From contig CACCYL010000007.1 in NCBI GenBank assembly GCA_902550225.1, positions 1 to 64,000 of the forward strand: a stretch of DNA of 64,000 bases, in the 5' to 3' direction. The notes under the pieces are model-generated. The model had not been told where the DNA came from and made no database searches. It saw nothing but the letters and a program-made list of their open reading frames with translations. The stretch comes from an uncultured Alphaproteobacteria bacterium (GTDB taxonomy: Bacteria > Pseudomonadota > Alphaproteobacteria > Methylaequorales > Methylaequoraceae). Each line of letters begins with the position of its first letter. Within the stretch, counting starts at the first letter, position 1. Positions 62,900 through 64,000 of the stretch are shown here, piece by piece. Position numbers and translations under genes: made by a program.

Positions 62900-64000
62900 T
62901 TATATATTTCTTGAAAGTTGATTTGCAACACTAATTTGTGATGCCTTTATCGCAGGAAATAGTGCGGCAGCAATGCCTGTTATAAAAACAATACCTATTA
63001 TAAAAATTAAATCATTTGTTAAATCAAAGCTCTCCTGAATTGTGTTTAAAGGTTTAATAACATTATTAATAATTTCAAATATTGTAATCCCAAACAAAAG
63101 CCCCAAAATCAACCCCAGTATAATTATTGTGATACCTTCAAAGATAATAATCTTAAACACCCTTTTTTTAGTGTATCCAAGTGCCCTCAGAGTAGCCAAG
63201 TCTCCCATTCTATTTTCAAGATTAGCTGCCAAACCAGCAAATATGCTCAAAGCTGCCATAAGAATTAAAATAATTGATAGAGTTGCAAAACTTTTTGAAC
63301 CCATTCCTAACATTGAAGTAAGTCGGGTAATCTCAACTGCTGGATTAGCAGCTTGCAATGAGGTTTCCTTATTTACAAATCTTGGAAGATTAATATTTGC
63401 AATTGGTGATTTTGTAGTTACTAAAAAAGCAGTTATCTCTGGAGAGTTTTTTGTATGTTCATGGGCATGTTCTTCGGCATGCTCACCGTGATCATCATCT
63501 TCTAAATTTACATTATTCTTTTTCTTATCCCCAAAATGATTGTGCTGATTAATTTCTTCAGAATGTTTACTGTGACTTTTACCATTTTGATGATGTTCAT
63601 GATTATCCTTGTTTTTAGGATGTTTGTGATGACTTTTATTATCTTCTTCTCTATCGGATTTTTTGATGGGGTTTAAATGACTGTCATTTTTATTTAAACT
63701 GTCTAATCCATGAATACTTAACACTGAGTCAACCGAAGTAATTACCAGTCTATCTATTACTGATCCAGTTTGTTTGATTTTACCAACAACTTTATATTTT
63801 TTATCTCCATGAAAATCACCACCTTCGAAGAGTCCATGTGCACCTTCGAATTCCTGATTTAAATTGAGATTTACAGATGAGCCCACTACAACTTCAAAAT
63901 CGTTTTTCCAGACGCTACCTTCCTCTAGTTTTGCGTTATAATGTTCAAGATAATTTAAAGAAGTACCAACTATTCTATGACCTTTCCAGTTGTCACCCAA
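62900..64000 (-). CDS. FtsX/MacB-type ABC permease with His-rich insert, 5' end outside window
   Basis: The frame is open to the window edge, so the N-terminus (including the first helix) is missing. Visible are a periplasmic domain (GSVWKNDFEVVVGSSV, VVGKIKQTGSVID), a segment of about 65 residues with 15 His (HHKHPKNKDNHEHHQ, HGEHAEEHAHEH), and three C-terminal helices with the FtsX motif ENRMGDLATLRALGYTKKRVF. The His cluster suggests zinc or another metal. It is upstream of the DUF3299 gene and convergent with zur. Confidence 0.85.
   Translation of the reverse strand: MGDNWKGHRIVGTSLNYLEHYNAKLEEGSVWKNDFEVVVGSSVNLNLNQEFEGAHGLFEGGDFHGDKKYKVVGKIKQTGSVIDRLVITSVDSVLSIHGLDSLNKNDSHLNPIKKSDREEDNKSHHKHPKNKDNHEHHQNGKSHSKHSEEINQHNHFGDKKKNNVNLEDDDHGEHAEEHAHEHTKNSPEITAFLVTTKSPIANINLPRFVNKETSLQAANPAVEITRLTSMLGMGSKSFATLSIILILMAALSIFAGLAANLENRMGDLATLRALGYTKKRVFKIIIFEGITIIILGLILGLLFGITIFEIINNVIKPLNTIQESFDLTNDLIFIIGIVFITGIAAALFPAIKASQISVANQLSRNI

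Overview
The window looks like a piece of a streamlined, strongly AT-rich marine-type alphaproteobacterial genome. Genes are short, start and stop codons often overlap by 1-8 bases, and there are few Shine-Dalgarno sites. The class assignment rests mainly on the tmRNA gene, which is circularly permuted (two-piece) and encodes a tag ending ALAA. The alphaproteobacterial style of the housekeeping genes also fits (HflKC-DegP, thyX, a COQ9-like TetR protein, a QxH dihydroorotase). A relative of AEGEAN-169/HIMB59 or of Pelagibacterales is plausible but is inference only.

Layout. (1) 1-3.3 kb is an accessory zone against the 3' end of glmS. It holds an HNH endonuclease, several unknown small genes and three degenerate copies of the last ~12 codons of glmS (the ...DQP....TVE end), most joined to neighbours by ATGA start/stop overlaps. 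(2) 3.3-54 kb is conserved core: glmS-glmU, gph, a Sua5-type tRNA modification gene, tRNA-Phe, infA-maf, hisD-hisG-murA, dcd and a dCTPase-like gene, a glutamate-synthase-like FMN protein, an unusual tRNA-Thr in front of a dicarboxylate/amino-acid symporter, pyrC, a surface-glycan operon (GT9, GT2, two GT4, AsnB), ygfZ, meaB, glyQS, a ubiquinone-related group (prenyl synthase, COQ8-like kinase, COQ9-like protein), apt, an uncharacterised ExbB/ExbD-like envelope operon, the rod-shape operon mreBCD-mrdA-rodA, the branched-chain amino-acid operon, miaA-degP-hflCK, mrp and thyX. (3) 55.2-61 kb is a second integration hotspot at the 3' end of ssrA. The 53-bp ssrA end/terminator is present four times and separates three modules: a DoxX-like gene; an acidic secreted peptide, two unknown membrane proteins and a restriction-modification pair; and a 211-bp module with no gene. 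(4) 61.0-64 kb looks like metal homeostasis: a 49-residue peptide with 14 cysteines, a Zur-like regulator, a DUF3299 protein and an ABC permease with a histidine-rich insert.

The main points of interest are the two gene-3'-end arrays (glmS and ssrA), which carry small cargo modules with no recombinase in view; the Cys-rich peptide beside Zur; a cloverleaf tRNA-Thr lacking the usual D-loop GG and T-loop TTC; and the four-gene ExbB/ExbD-like operon with a YfaP/DUF2135-like domain. All calls were made by reading the sequence; no database search was run.
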